A stretch of DNA of 64,000 nt from Phycisphaerae bacterium (GCA_028285035.1 JANQQF010000039.1:1-64000), one strand, 5' to 3'; positions 16,543 through 25,207 are shown, numbered from the stretch's first letter. The notes: generated by a model from the letters alone, not told the origin. Numbers and translations are program-made.

Positions 16543-17562
16543 ATGATGTCAAATAACCAGCTTTCTGTCCCTATCATTGATGTTGGGCCTTTGTTTCAGG
16601 AGGATTCTGCCGCCTGGGGCGCTGTTGATGAGGCCATTGGCGATGCAGCCAAAAACATTGGGGCCTTTGTTGCTACTGGAATGCCGGAACCGTATCAAGT
16701 TGATGATGAGATGGCGCAACAGCTCCACAAATTTTTTAGCCTTTCCCAAGCAATGCGTGACTCTGTAGCCACTCAGCAAAAAAATCCAGCCAACAACACC
16801 TACTGGCGCGGCTACTATGCTACGCTCAAAGGGGGTTGGGCCCACAACGAATTTTACGACATCGGGCCCGAAACTCCGGTGACTGGCCCTGATTTGAAAG
16901 GGATCAACATCTTAACCGAGGGTAATGTGTGGCCAGCCGAAGAGCCAGTACCTGGCTGGCAAGCGGCGATGAATGCCCAATATGAGCGAATGCATACCCT
17001 CAGCCTGCTGTTATTCCGTTCCGTGACCCGTGCCTTGGGGGCAGATGAGGCCCAAACGATGACCCGCTTTGCGAGTGGGTACTCCACCTTGCGCTTACTC
17101 AACTACCCCAAAAAACCAGACGGCATCGAAACCGGTGGGGAAGCTGACGCGGTGCGAACACACAATGGGGTTGAGCACAATCTTTTAACAATGGAACACG
17201 ATGATAGCTGCTGCCTGTCGTTGTTGTGGCAAGATCCCAAAGGCGGGTTACAGGTGCAGACCCCAAGTGAAGTGTGGCTTGATGTACCAAAAGTAGCTGG
17301 AGCAGTCTCAGTTCACTTTGGCGATGCGGCTGAGCCATTGACCAACAACATCTTGAGAGCTACGCCCCACCGTGTTCTAGGCGAAGGTGGTCGCCAATCA
17401 ATGGGTTTCTTCTTCGAGCCAGACCTCGATGCCGAGCTCTCGCCATTGCCTGGTTTGCCTGACTCCGAAACAAATGGGACCAAAGTTGACACCTACGCCT
17501 CCGCCCTTTTGAAAGTTCTGGTTCAACGCGGGATGTATGTTGATATGATCTCGGTTGAGTAA
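16543..17562 (+). CDS. 2-oxoglutarate/Fe(II) oxygenase, isopenicillin N synthase-like
   Basis: A 339-aa non-heme iron oxygenase of the DIOX/IPNS type. The N-terminal DIOX_N part has VPIIDVGPLF and AAKNIGAFVATGMPE. The core has the iron ligands H-x-D in TMEHDDSCCLSLLWQD, the distal histidine in RATPHRVLG, and the co-substrate carboxylate pair R-x-S in GRQSMGFFFEPD. GGAGG at 16534-16538 precedes two consecutive ATG codons; 16543 or 16546 may be used. It stands alone between divergent AraC and co-directional MFS genes. Substrate unknown. Confidence 0.9.
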   Translation: MMSNNQLSVPIIDVGPLFQEDSAAWGAVDEAIGDAAKNIGAFVATGMPEPYQVDDEMAQQLHKFFSLSQAMRDSVATQQKNPANNTYWRGYYATLKGGWAHNEFYDIGPETPVTGPDLKGINILTEGNVWPAEEPVPGWQAAMNAQYERMHTLSLLLFRSVTRALGADEAQTMTRFASGYSTLRLLNYPKKPDGIETGGEADAVRTHNGVEHNLLTMEHDDSCCLSLLWQDPKGGLQVQTPSEVWLDVPKVAGAVSVHFGDAAEPLTNNILRATPHRVLGEGGRQSMGFFFEPDLDAELSPLPGLPDSETNGTKVDTYASALLKVLVQRGMYVDMISVE

Positions 17563-17592
17563 CCGATTTTGTTATAGACAAAAATTTAAATT

Positions 17593-17671
17593 ATCCGCAG
17601 ATCGACGCAGATTGACACAGATGGAAAGATGTAAGCAATTTTATCTGTGACATCTGTGTTTATCTGTGGAT
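17593..17671. repeat. CGCAGATTGACACAGAT-type inverted repeat
   Basis: ATCCGCAGATCGACGCAG.. (from 17593) faces ATCTGTGACATCTGTG..TGTGGAT (to 17671). The words CGCAGAT/CACAGAT repeat in both arms. This is a member of the widespread CGCAGATTACACAGAT class of bacterial intergenic repeats. It sits just upstream of the second MFS gene and confuses its start. Confidence 0.7.
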
Positions 17672-17703
17672 TGTTATTTTTATCAATCCAAGCAGGTAAA
17701 CTA

Positions 17704-18900
17704 TTGACCACTGACGTTAAGCCACAACAATCACTAACTAACATTACCACCTTAATGGTGCTCACTCGCCTGATTGAGTCGACTATTGTCCAGCTCTTTT
17801 TTCCGTTCCTACCGATTATCGCAGCGGGAATCAATATCTCCGATATCCAAATGGGGCGATTGTTGGGTATCCAGGGGAGCACGTCGCTGTTGGCCCCCCT
17901 CTTTGGGGCGACAGCCGACAAACGAGGCTATCGGCGGCTAATTCAATTCGCCCTATTCCTCACAGTGTTGGGTTGTATAATCATTTACTTCAGCCAGTCA
18001 TTGACCATGTTTATAATTGGTTTGATGATACAAGGGATCGGTCTAGCTGGCTCAAATCCGATGCTAGCCGCCTATTTGAGTCACCTGTTGCCGTTTGAAA
18101 AACGTTCGTGGGGATTGAGCTTTTTGGAGTATGCCTGGGCCTTTACCGGGATCGTGATGATTCCCTTGATGGGGTTCTTAATCGATGCAACCTCCTGGCG
18201 GGTTCCATTTTTGGTCTTAGGCATTCTTCAGGCTATCGCTATCTTTGCCTTTGGCTATCTCCCGGCCATTGAAACCGAGCCTGAAACAACGATCACCGAA
18301 AAAAAGCCATGGCTCACCCAACTCCGGAATTTCTTCGATCTTGGTCAAAATTGGCGATCAGCTTGGGCCGTGATCGCCGTCGATGCATTAAGCAAGTTTA
18401 GCGGACTGATTTTGGCCTACACCTTTGCCACCTGGTTGATTGATGTGTACGGACTGGGAGCTACCCAGTTGGGGCAGGTCGGCTTGTTATTGGGGGGCGC
18501 TGACATTACAGCCACGACCTTGGTGGCGCTAACCGGGGATCGGGTGGGAAAAAAGCGCAGTGTTTTGATCGGTACTGTCTGCGGCATCATTTTTTTTAGC
18601 ATCCTTCCCCTCTGGACGGGCACATTGACGACCGCCCTCATTGGGCTGATTCTAGCCCGTCTCTCCTTTGAATTCACCTTTATCTCCACCGTCGTCTTCA
18701 TCAGTGAACAATCGCCGAGGCAACGGGGCAAACTGATGTCACTTCGCGTCGGCTTCGGCTTTCTCTCCACCCTGTTCTCGACCTTCGCCGGCCCCGCTCT
18801 CTACGCCCAATTTGGGTTAGTGGGGGTGAGCCTTCCCGGCGCAGTTGCAATGGCCTTGGCTTTGTTGGTGACGTGGTGGTTTACGGTGGAGCGGGGGTAG
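17704..18900 (+). CDS. MFS transporter
   Basis: About 398 aa with twelve predicted membrane helices. MGRLLGIQGSTSLLAPLFGA and the motif GATADKRGYRRLI match the MFS loop 2-3 signature. The start is uncertain: a TTG at 17704 follows AGCAGG by seven bases, a GTG at 17647 lies inside the repeat, and an ATG at 17755 would already cut into helix 1. I use the TTG. Substrate unknown; its place after the oxygenase gene allows co-expression. It converges with the peptidase-like gene, three bases apart. Confidence 0.8.
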   Translation: MTTDVKPQQSLTNITTLMVLTRLIESTIVQLFFPFLPIIAAGINISDIQMGRLLGIQGSTSLLAPLFGATADKRGYRRLIQFALFLTVLGCIIIYFSQSLTMFIIGLMIQGIGLAGSNPMLAAYLSHLLPFEKRSWGLSFLEYAWAFTGIVMIPLMGFLIDATSWRVPFLVLGILQAIAIFAFGYLPAIETEPETTITEKKPWLTQLRNFFDLGQNWRSAWAVIAVDALSKFSGLILAYTFATWLIDVYGLGATQLGQVGLLLGGADITATTLVALTGDRVGKKRSVLIGTVCGIIFFSILPLWTGTLTTALIGLILARLSFEFTFISTVVFISEQSPRQRGKLMSLRVGFGFLSTLFSTFAGPALYAQFGLVGVSLPGAVAMALALLVTWWFTVERG

Positions 18901-18903
18901 ATT

Positions 18904-20331
18904 CTACCACAAAACATCAGGCGAGTTCGACTCGGCCGCCTGATCAATTCCAAAAAGCAACTTCGTTCGCATCTCCAAACTATCGGCCAAGGTTTCGGCC
19001 AACCACAGGGCATTCATTGCCTCGGTATTGCTGTAATACGTCAAGTACTGACGAGCCAACTCAGCCTCATCTGCCTCGTACAGTGTATTTGCCGTTTTCT
19101 CGACATCGGCCTGATGGGCAATCAACTTGGACTCAAAGGCTTCCAGGATTTCAAGTACTTCGGGTAAAAATTTCTCATGATGTTGCATCGTTAGATAGAA
19201 GAGACGTTTGAAGCTGCGGAAAGCCGAGCGGGTCGCTTCGATTTCGTGAGACACGATTGAGTGATTAGTGAAATCAGGCGGTGGGGGCAGAAACTTACCC
19301 GACTCACCAGCCGTGAGATAGCGATGCTTTTTGTATTCGGGTGGCACATCCATCACCCCCAGCCAAAAGGGCATGAACGGTGCCGTAACCGCAGCGGTTT
19401 GGGTATGCCAAAGCAGGCCGAGTTCGGGGTGTTTATCAGACCGGAGTGGCACCACCTGCCCATATCCCGCCGTATCACTCGTCAGTTTTGGCGTGCGAAC
19501 GGCCCACATCACATCTTTCAGTCCAATCTTCTCCAGGCGTTGAGCACGCTTTTGCAATTCCTCTTCGATCCAGGCCACCCCACCCCAGCGCATCTTGCCA
19601 TCACCATAAATTTTGTTGCCATTGAAGGGTTCACCACCATCGGGATCATACCAGCCCTGCTCGATGGCAAATGAAATGAGGTTAGGCGAGCCAAGATAGT
19701 TGGGGTTATCGGCAAAATCGAGCGGAATATCGCCGATGTAGCCAGGCCGAGAGATACGCAGGTCATCCGGCCCTACCCGCTCGGCCACCCACAAACCTTG
19801 TCCACCCGCGAATTCAATGATCACCCAGCCCTCATTGTGGTCGGCAAAGAAATGGGAATTGCCCCCATAGGTTGAGTAACCATAGTTGGCGATCAACTCA
19901 CCGACCAACTCAACCCCTTCACGCGCTGTTTTTGCTTGCTCCAAGACCAACCGGGCCAAGTCGCTATAATTCGGTCCCGTCTGATCTTTGGGCGTCATCG
20001 CCTGCAATTCCGGTCGAGAAGGCGACCACACATCGCGTACGGCGACACCATATTCATTGAGCCCACCATTGGTCAGCGGGGCAGGCACCCCTTTGTAGTA
20101 GGAATAATTCACTCCAATGTATTTGGCCGTCTCGCCCACCTGCGGAATTTGGCTCAATCGGCCAGGTAGGTCAGCTTTTTCAGTCACGCCGACAGTGATG
20201 GTGGCGTCGGCTGGATGTGTGCGGCGAGGGGTAATCTCCAGCCAGTGGCTGGACGGCTCATCGCCGTAACCTGCCAAATAGGTGGTGCCATCAATAGTTA
20301 AATTTTTGCCAACAAAAATTGCATAGCTCAT
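18904..20331 (-). CDS. C69 dipeptidase-like Ntn hydrolase with Ser at the nucleophile position
   Basis: A 475-aa protein resembling the C69 peptidase family (dipeptidase A, acid-ceramidase-like Ntn hydrolases). In family members the mature N-terminus is Cys within a pattern like C-T-T-I-L-V-G-K. Here the start reads MSYAIFVGKNLTIDGTTYLAGYGDE, which aligns Ser2 with that Cys after Met removal, and the usual RNED is replaced by GYGDE. Later family features remain: NEYGVAVRDVWSPSRPE, YGYSTYGGNSHFFADHNEGW. The ATG at 20331 lies one base after the stop of the TPP-enzyme gene, so the two are coupled. It may be an amidase with a changed nucleophile or an inactive relative. Confidence 0.82.
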   Translation of the reverse strand: MSYAIFVGKNLTIDGTTYLAGYGDEPSSHWLEITPRRTHPADATITVGVTEKADLPGRLSQIPQVGETAKYIGVNYSYYKGVPAPLTNGGLNEYGVAVRDVWSPSRPELQAMTPKDQTGPNYSDLARLVLEQAKTAREGVELVGELIANYGYSTYGGNSHFFADHNEGWVIIEFAGGQGLWVAERVGPDDLRISRPGYIGDIPLDFADNPNYLGSPNLISFAIEQGWYDPDGGEPFNGNKIYGDGKMRWGGVAWIEEELQKRAQRLEKIGLKDVMWAVRTPKLTSDTAGYGQVVPLRSDKHPELGLLWHTQTAAVTAPFMPFWLGVMDVPPEYKKHRYLTAGESGKFLPPPPDFTNHSIVSHEIEATRSAFRSFKRLFYLTMQHHEKFLPEVLEILEAFESKLIAHQADVEKTANTLYEADEAELARQYLTYYSNTEAMNALWLAETLADSLEMRTKLLFGIDQAAESNSPDVLW

Positions 20332-20332
20332 T

Positions 20333-21880
20333 TTAAACCAACACTTCAATCAAATGCGGTCCGTTTTTCTTTAACGCCGCCGCCAATTGGTCATTAAATG
20401 TCTCGGCCGTTTCGGCTCGGCTGGCCTCAACGCCCATTCCTTTGGCGATGCTGACAAAATCAAGTTGGGGATTATCCATATTAAGGATGCTATCGGCTTT
20501 GTTCCCTTTTCGTTCGGCCCCGACGTTTTTAAGCTCGCCCTGCAAAATACGATAAGCGCGATTGTTAAACAGCACAGTCACTACGTTGAGATTTTCTCGG
20601 GCTTGGGTCCACAAGGCCTGGATGGTGTACATCGCTGAACCATCCGCCTGCATCGTCAGCACCTGCCGGTCGGGGCAAGCGATGGCCGCCCCGACCGACT
20701 GGGGCAAACCGTGGCCAATAGACCCGCCGGTGCCAATGAGCATATCGTAGGGGGCGGCATTACGAAGCGATTTAGTCACGCCTCCCCAAGCGGAGGTCAA
20801 GGCCTCATTGACCATAATGGTTTGCTCGGGCATCTGCGCGGTCACACTTTGCCAGATGGCTGGCAGGTTTAATTCGCCCTGGGGCAAGGGCGTCTGCTCA
20901 AAGGTGAATTGCGGGCCTAATATATCAGGTACACCCAACTCATCAGCCAAGGCGGCCAAGGCACCGACCACGTCCTGTTCAGGGGTGACGAGTGTATGAA
21001 TGTCACAGCCTTCCGGAGCTAGGCGGCTGGGTCTGTTGGGGTAGGCGAAAAAAGCGACCGGCTCGGCGGTGCCCACCAAGATGATGTTGGCATATTTTTC
21101 GAGCTGTTTTAAGGAAATATCGAGGGGATAGGCCAAACTTTTGATGACCGGTCGCCCTGCCCCAAGCTGATGACGCCCCGTAGGCCGATTGCTCATGAGG
21201 GTCGTCCCCGTCGCTTGGCTAATCCGGCTAGCCATTTGCGCCCCTTCGTTGAGCACCGCTTGCCCCGACATTAACAACAACGTCGGCTCATCGCGCCGCA
21301 GAATGTCCGCAGTCTGTCTCACGGCGGTTAAATCGTAAGCTGGCGTGGGGGGTGGAGTGGGTATCGTAATTGGGACTGTAGTTGGATCCCACGAGGTATC
21401 GCCCGGCAAAATGAGGGTAGCGATTTGACCAGGGGCCGTCCAGGCTGCAGTGATAGCCTCGGCAGTGTCGCGGCTAATCTCATCGGACGAGGTGGAGGTC
21501 CGCACCCATTTGGAGACAGGCCACGCCAGCCCCTCAATGTCACTTGTCAATGGCGCATCGTACTGAATGTGATAGGTCGCGTGTTCACCAATGATGTTAA
21601 CCATTGGTGATTGCGCCCGCCGGGCATTGTGTAAATTGGCAATCCCATTGCCCAACCCCGGCCCCAAATGGAGGAGGGTGCTGGCAGGCTTACCCGTCAT
21701 CCGAGCGTAGCCATCCGCCGCGCCCGTGCAAACCCCCTCAAATAAGCCCAATACAGCCCGGATCCCCTCAACTTGATCAAGCGCAGCAACGAAGTGCATT
21801 TCAGATGTGCCTGGATTCGTAAAACATACATCAACATCACCTGCAACCAGAGTACGAATCAAATTCTGTGCACCGTTCAT
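20333..21880 (-). CDS. Thiamine-diphosphate enzyme, acetolactate synthase/benzoylformate decarboxylase-like
   Basis: A 515-aa ThDP-dependent enzyme with the three classic domains. The N-terminal Pyr domain has VCFTNPGTSEMHF and the cofactor-activating Glu in LGLFEGVCTGAADGYARM. A central domain lies around 190-330. The C-terminal PP domain has the Mg-ThDP motif QADGSAMYTIQALWTQAREN ending NNRAY; it begins ADG where most relatives have GDG. The fold points to decarboxylation or carboligation of a 2-oxo acid, more like benzoylformate/phosphonopyruvate-type enzymes than the biosynthetic AHAS, since no small subunit gene follows. The C69-like gene follows after a single base. Confidence 0.88.
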   Translation of the reverse strand: MNGAQNLIRTLVAGDVDVCFTNPGTSEMHFVAALDQVEGIRAVLGLFEGVCTGAADGYARMTGKPASTLLHLGPGLGNGIANLHNARRAQSPMVNIIGEHATYHIQYDAPLTSDIEGLAWPVSKWVRTSTSSDEISRDTAEAITAAWTAPGQIATLILPGDTSWDPTTVPITIPTPPPTPAYDLTAVRQTADILRRDEPTLLLMSGQAVLNEGAQMASRISQATGTTLMSNRPTGRHQLGAGRPVIKSLAYPLDISLKQLEKYANIILVGTAEPVAFFAYPNRPSRLAPEGCDIHTLVTPEQDVVGALAALADELGVPDILGPQFTFEQTPLPQGELNLPAIWQSVTAQMPEQTIMVNEALTSAWGGVTKSLRNAAPYDMLIGTGGSIGHGLPQSVGAAIACPDRQVLTMQADGSAMYTIQALWTQARENLNVVTVLFNNRAYRILQGELKNVGAERKGNKADSILNMDNPQLDFVSIAKGMGVEASRAETAETFNDQLAAALKKNGPHLIEVLV

Positions 21881-21899
21881 TTTGTCTCCTTAAAGATGG

Positions 21900-22000
21900 T
21901 CGTTAGTTTGTTAGTAGATAGTATGTTAGCGACATAAATTCAGCCCTAACCCTACAAACTCCACAAACCCTATGAACACTACAAACTCGTCCCCGATTTT
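21900..22000. repeat. Low-complexity repeat words GTTAGT / ACTACAAACT
   Basis: The stretch upstream of the TPP-enzyme gene contains GTTAGTTTGTTAGTAGATAG and CTACAAACTCCACAAACCC words in opposite sense. It is another of the wordy intergenic repeats of this genome. No gene is seen in it. Confidence 0.4.
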
Positions 22001-22054
22001 AGTTGAGGGAATGGCTTTGGTCAAAGCCTCATCTACTGTCTCACCAATCAACTT

Positions 22055-22083
22055 TTGACAAAAATCGTATACGATATTAAATT
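22055..22083 (+). promoter_or_regulatory. GntR promoter with palindromic operator in the spacer
   Basis: A -35 box TTGACA (22055-22060), 17 bases, then a weaker -10 TAAATT (22078-22083). The spacer holds the perfect 12-bp palindrome ATCGTATACGAT (22064-22075), of the T-x-GTATAC-x-A type bound by FCD-class GntR repressors. A further half site TATACGA follows at about 22096. This suggests that the GntR protein encoded just downstream represses itself. Confidence 0.6.
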
Positions 22084-22111
22084 TCACAAAACATTTTATA
22101 CGAAGCCAACA

Positions 22112-22750
22112 ATGTCAAAAGAAATAAAAAATACTGTCGAAATGATTACACGAGCCTTGCGGGCCGATATTTTAAACGGCACATTGCAAAGTCGACAACC
22201 ACTACGTCAAGATGAGATTGCCGCCAAGTTTGGGGTAAGCAAAATTCCGGTGCGAGAGGCGTTGTTTCAGCTAAAATCAGAGGGGTTGGTCACTTTCATT
22301 CCCAATCGAGGGGCAGCGGTGTCTGAATTGTCGCCTGCCGAGGTGGATGAAATCTACACGATGCGGATTGCGCTAGAAACCGTCGCCTTGCAACGGGCAA
22401 TCCCCAATCTCACGATCGGCAACCTGGCTCAGGCGACAGAGATATTGAATGCGATTGATCAGGAACAAAACATTGTTCGCTGGGGCGAACTGAATTGGGA
22501 ATTTCACGCGACTCTGTATGCCCCAGCCAATATGCCTCGGTTGATGAATTGGGTTGAGGCCTTGCACGTTAATGTGGCCCGTTATTTGGTGATTTATTTG
22601 GATAGCCTCGATTATCAAACTGTATCCCAGCAAGAACATCGGGCCATTGTCGATGCTTGTCGGCAAGGGGACATTGAAGCGGCAACGACACATCTAACGC
22701 AGCATCTACAATCAGCGTCGAGGCACCTTGTAGCATTTTTAGAAGCGTAA
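22112..22750 (+). CDS. GntR-family (FCD) transcriptional regulator
   Basis: A 212-aa regulator. The N-terminal winged helix (about 5-72: RQPLRQDEIAAKFGVSKIPV, then REALFQLKSEGLVTFIPNRG) is followed by an FCD ligand domain (about 78-205) with EIYTMRIALETVAL, NWEFHATLY and QEHRAIVDACRQGD; the Asp/His residues of these segments bind metal in the family. The ATG at 22112 is preferred because the TTG at 22055 belongs to the promoter. The SHMT-like gene downstream is the likely target, together with the gene itself. Confidence 0.92.
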   Translation: MSKEIKNTVEMITRALRADILNGTLQSRQPLRQDEIAAKFGVSKIPVREALFQLKSEGLVTFIPNRGAAVSELSPAEVDEIYTMRIALETVALQRAIPNLTIGNLAQATEILNAIDQEQNIVRWGELNWEFHATLYAPANMPRLMNWVEALHVNVARYLVIYLDSLDYQTVSQQEHRAIVDACRQGDIEAATTHLTQHLQSASRHLVAFLEA

Positions 22751-22757
22751 TTTATCA

Positions 22758-22818
22758 GTAGTCGAGATTTCCAAATCTCGCGACTTTGCGAAATGCGGGA
22801 TTTGGAAATCTCGACTAC
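22758..22818. repeat. Perfect 20-bp inverted repeat
   Basis: GTAGTCGAGATTTCCAAATC (22758-22777) is the exact complement of GATTTGGAAATCTCGACTAC (22799-22818), with CTCGCGACTTTGCG-like sequence in the loop. It fills the space between the GntR and SHMT-like genes. It could form a strong hairpin in the mRNA that uncouples the two genes, or be a dispersed repeat of the GTAGTCGAGATTTGGAAATC kind. Confidence 0.75.
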
Positions 22819-22849
22819 ATACTCACATAAGCATTCACAGGAGAAAATT

Positions 22850-24211
22850 ATGACAGACACAAAAACAACAGATTTTGAAGTACACGACAAAGAAGCACTA
22901 GCGCAAGCCCGGGCGATTTTAGACAGCACTGAGTCGCCGCGAGTGTGGGCGAATGCGGTGGTTGAGGCCGTCAAGCGGAATGATGAGTGGCGGGGGCAAC
23001 GCTGCCTCAACCTGTTGGCTCCCGAAGCCCCAACCAGTCCAACAGTGCGGGCTTTGCTTTCCTCCGAAATCGGCACGCGGGCAGCGGAAGGCCATATTGG
23101 GCGGGTCAATCGCTGGTTTGCTGGGACACAGCACATTGACGAGGTCGAAGCCTTATGTGTTGAGTTGCTCAAAACGGCCTTTCGCTGCCGTTACGCCGAC
23201 CACAGGCTGATGGGCAGCATGTTGGGCAATATGACCGTGTATCACGCCCTGACGCAACCTGGCGATACCGTGATGACGGCCTCACAGCCCTTTGGCGGAC
23301 ATTCCAGCAATCGGTCTGATGGGCCAGCCGGGACGCGTGGTTTGAACATCGTGGATATCCCTTACAACCCCGAAACATTGGAAGTTGATTTAGGAGGCTT
23401 TGCCAAGCTGGCTCGCGAAACCAAACCTAAACTCGTAGTGATGGGAATGTCGATGACCCTTTTCCCGCTCCCTGTTCGAGAGATGAGCGACGTTGTGGCC
23501 GAGTGGGGCGGCAAGTTTATCTTTGATGGGGCGCACCAAGCGGGTTTGATTGCTGGGGGACAGTTTCAGGACCCGCTGAATGAAGGAGCCGTTATTTTGA
23601 CAGGCTCGGCAGGGAAGACGTTTAGTGGACCGCAGAGTGGGATGGTGATGTGGAACGATCCTGAGTTGACTGAGCCATTAACGGAGGCCATTTTCCCGGT
23701 CCTCGTGGCGACGCATCAGGTCAATCGGGTAGCAGCCTTGGCGGTCTCTGCCGCCGAGATGATTGAGTATGGCCGAATGTATATGGCCCAAATCGTCAAA
23801 AATTCACAGGCATTGGGCAAGGCGTTGGATGAACGAGGCATTTCAATGCTGGGCAAGGAGCGTGGCTACAGTCAAACTCACCAGGTGATTGCCGATGTCA
23901 AGCAATTCGGCGGCGGGCTTGAGGTCGCGCATCGGCTGGCCGAGGCCAATATCGTGACCAATAAAAACCTCATCCCCGGCGATGGTCCTGAAGATTGGGA
24001 TCGACCGAGTGGATTACGCATTGGGACGATTGAGATTACCAGACTTGGTCTTCGCGAGGAGGATATGGCCACAATTGCCGATTTTATGGCCCGGGTGTTG
24101 ATTGAGGGCGAGTCAACGGAGTCGGTTGGTAAAGATGTGATCGATTATCGATTGCCGAAGCAAACGTTCTATTACAATTTTGATAACGGGCTGCCGGATT
24201 GGGCAAATTAA
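22850..24211 (+). CDS. Serine hydroxymethyltransferase-like PLP enzyme
   Basis: A 453-aa fold-type I PLP enzyme related to SHMT. Recognisable parts are LLSSEIGTRAAEGHIGRVNR (substrate/Glu region), FDGAHQAGLIAGG (aligned with the DMAHIAGL motif holding the PLP-binding Asp and His) and TGSAGKTFSGPQSGMVMW with the Schiff-base lysine at K256; the usual T-T-H-K is G-S-A-G-K here. That change suggests a specialised member such as a 2-methylserine hydroxymethyltransferase or transaldolase, not the housekeeping glyA product. AGGAG six bases before the ATG at 22850 sets the start. Confidence 0.85.
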   Translation: MTDTKTTDFEVHDKEALAQARAILDSTESPRVWANAVVEAVKRNDEWRGQRCLNLLAPEAPTSPTVRALLSSEIGTRAAEGHIGRVNRWFAGTQHIDEVEALCVELLKTAFRCRYADHRLMGSMLGNMTVYHALTQPGDTVMTASQPFGGHSSNRSDGPAGTRGLNIVDIPYNPETLEVDLGGFAKLARETKPKLVVMGMSMTLFPLPVREMSDVVAEWGGKFIFDGAHQAGLIAGGQFQDPLNEGAVILTGSAGKTFSGPQSGMVMWNDPELTEPLTEAIFPVLVATHQVNRVAALAVSAAEMIEYGRMYMAQIVKNSQALGKALDERGISMLGKERGYSQTHQVIADVKQFGGGLEVAHRLAEANIVTNKNLIPGDGPEDWDRPSGLRIGTIEITRLGLREEDMATIADFMARVLIEGESTESVGKDVIDYRLPKQTFYYNFDNGLPDWAN

Positions 24212-24222
24212 GCCAAATTTAT

Positions 24223-24260
24223 CACTGGGGAATGGTTGTAAATGCGACCATTCCCCAGTG
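24223..24260. terminator. Bidirectional hairpin between convergent genes
   Basis: CACTGGGGAATGGT (24223-24236) pairs perfectly with ACCATTCCCCAGTG (24247-24260), a 14-bp stem with a 10-base loop, exactly between two convergent stops. U-tracts on both sides are poor, yet position and stability favour termination. Confidence 0.7.
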
Positions 24261-24262
24261 TG

Positions 24263-25207
24263 CTATTCCTTCTTCGCCAACAACGCCGCTGCATTAAAAA
24301 TTAGACGAGCGGCGGTGAGGGCGGCAGTGCCGTTGTGATCACGTTCGGGCATAAATTCGACCAAGTTGAAGCCGCAGAAGTTAGCTTTGGCAGCCACGCC
24401 CTGCATCATCTCAACGACATTCCAGTAGGTCAGACCACCGGGTGTGGGTGACATTACGGCAGGCATAATCCCGGAGTCAAGGGCATCGCAATCGAAGGTG
24501 ATGAGGACGTTGCTATTAGTAGGGATTAAGTCGAGGACGGGCTGAATGCCTTCACGGTTGACGCGTTGGGCAGTGATGATTTGAGCACCCCATTCTAAGG
24601 CGATGTCCACTTCACCTGTACGGGCACTGCCCACCGAGCGCATTCCCACCTGGATAATCCGCTCGATCCATGGCATCTCCGAGGCACGTCGCATAGTGCT
24701 ACTCAAGCCAAAGCGCTCGCCATTAACTTCCTCACGCCAATCAATGTGGGCATCAATCTGCAAAATGATGTATGGACCGCGCCCCTCGAAGGCTTGAAAG
24801 ACGGGGATGGGGAGTGAGTCATCGCCGCCAATCACAATCGGGGCGGCCCCAGCGGCTAAAATCTGTTTGACCGCGTCGGTGATCATCGCTCGGTTGCTAG
24901 CAAAGTCGGTTTCACTGGTCGGCAAATCACCTGCATCGACAATCGCACCAAATTGGTCATCAAGGAGCGAGCCACCAATCTCAAAATCATGATGACCGAT
25001 GAGCGGGGTGTAGTATGCCATTTCATCGCGAATGGTTTGAGGGGCTGTGGCTGAAAATAGGCCAAAGCCTGGATAGGGTGTAGCAATGGGCGCACCGAGA
25101 ATGGCAACTGCGGCATCCAGGGTGCTTAAATCATCGCAGGCGGGCAACCCCAAAAAGGTGTTCGCTGCGCCGTCATGGGGACCAAAGACATCTTTCATTT
25201 GAGACAT
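24263..25207 (-). CDS. Ureohydrolase (agmatinase/arginase family)
   Basis: A 314-aa binuclear manganese ureohydrolase. It carries IGGDDSLPIP near residue 128, LQIDAHIDWREEV with the D-A-H-x-D ligands, and ITFDCDALD near residue 240. Where classical arginase/agmatinase has GGDHS, this protein has GGDDS, so the first metal ligand is Asp, not His. It would split a guanidino compound into an amine and urea; the substrate is not clear from sequence. Convergent with the SHMT-like gene across a hairpin. Start ATG preceded by CGGAGGAAGTA. Confidence 0.88.
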   Translation of the reverse strand: MSQMKDVFGPHDGAANTFLGLPACDDLSTLDAAVAILGAPIATPYPGFGLFSATAPQTIRDEMAYYTPLIGHHDFEIGGSLLDDQFGAIVDAGDLPTSETDFASNRAMITDAVKQILAAGAAPIVIGGDDSLPIPVFQAFEGRGPYIILQIDAHIDWREEVNGERFGLSSTMRRASEMPWIERIIQVGMRSVGSARTGEVDIALEWGAQIITAQRVNREGIQPVLDLIPTNSNVLITFDCDALDSGIMPAVMSPTPGGLTYWNVVEMMQGVAAKANFCGFNLVEFMPERDHNGTAALTAARLIFNAAALLAKKE

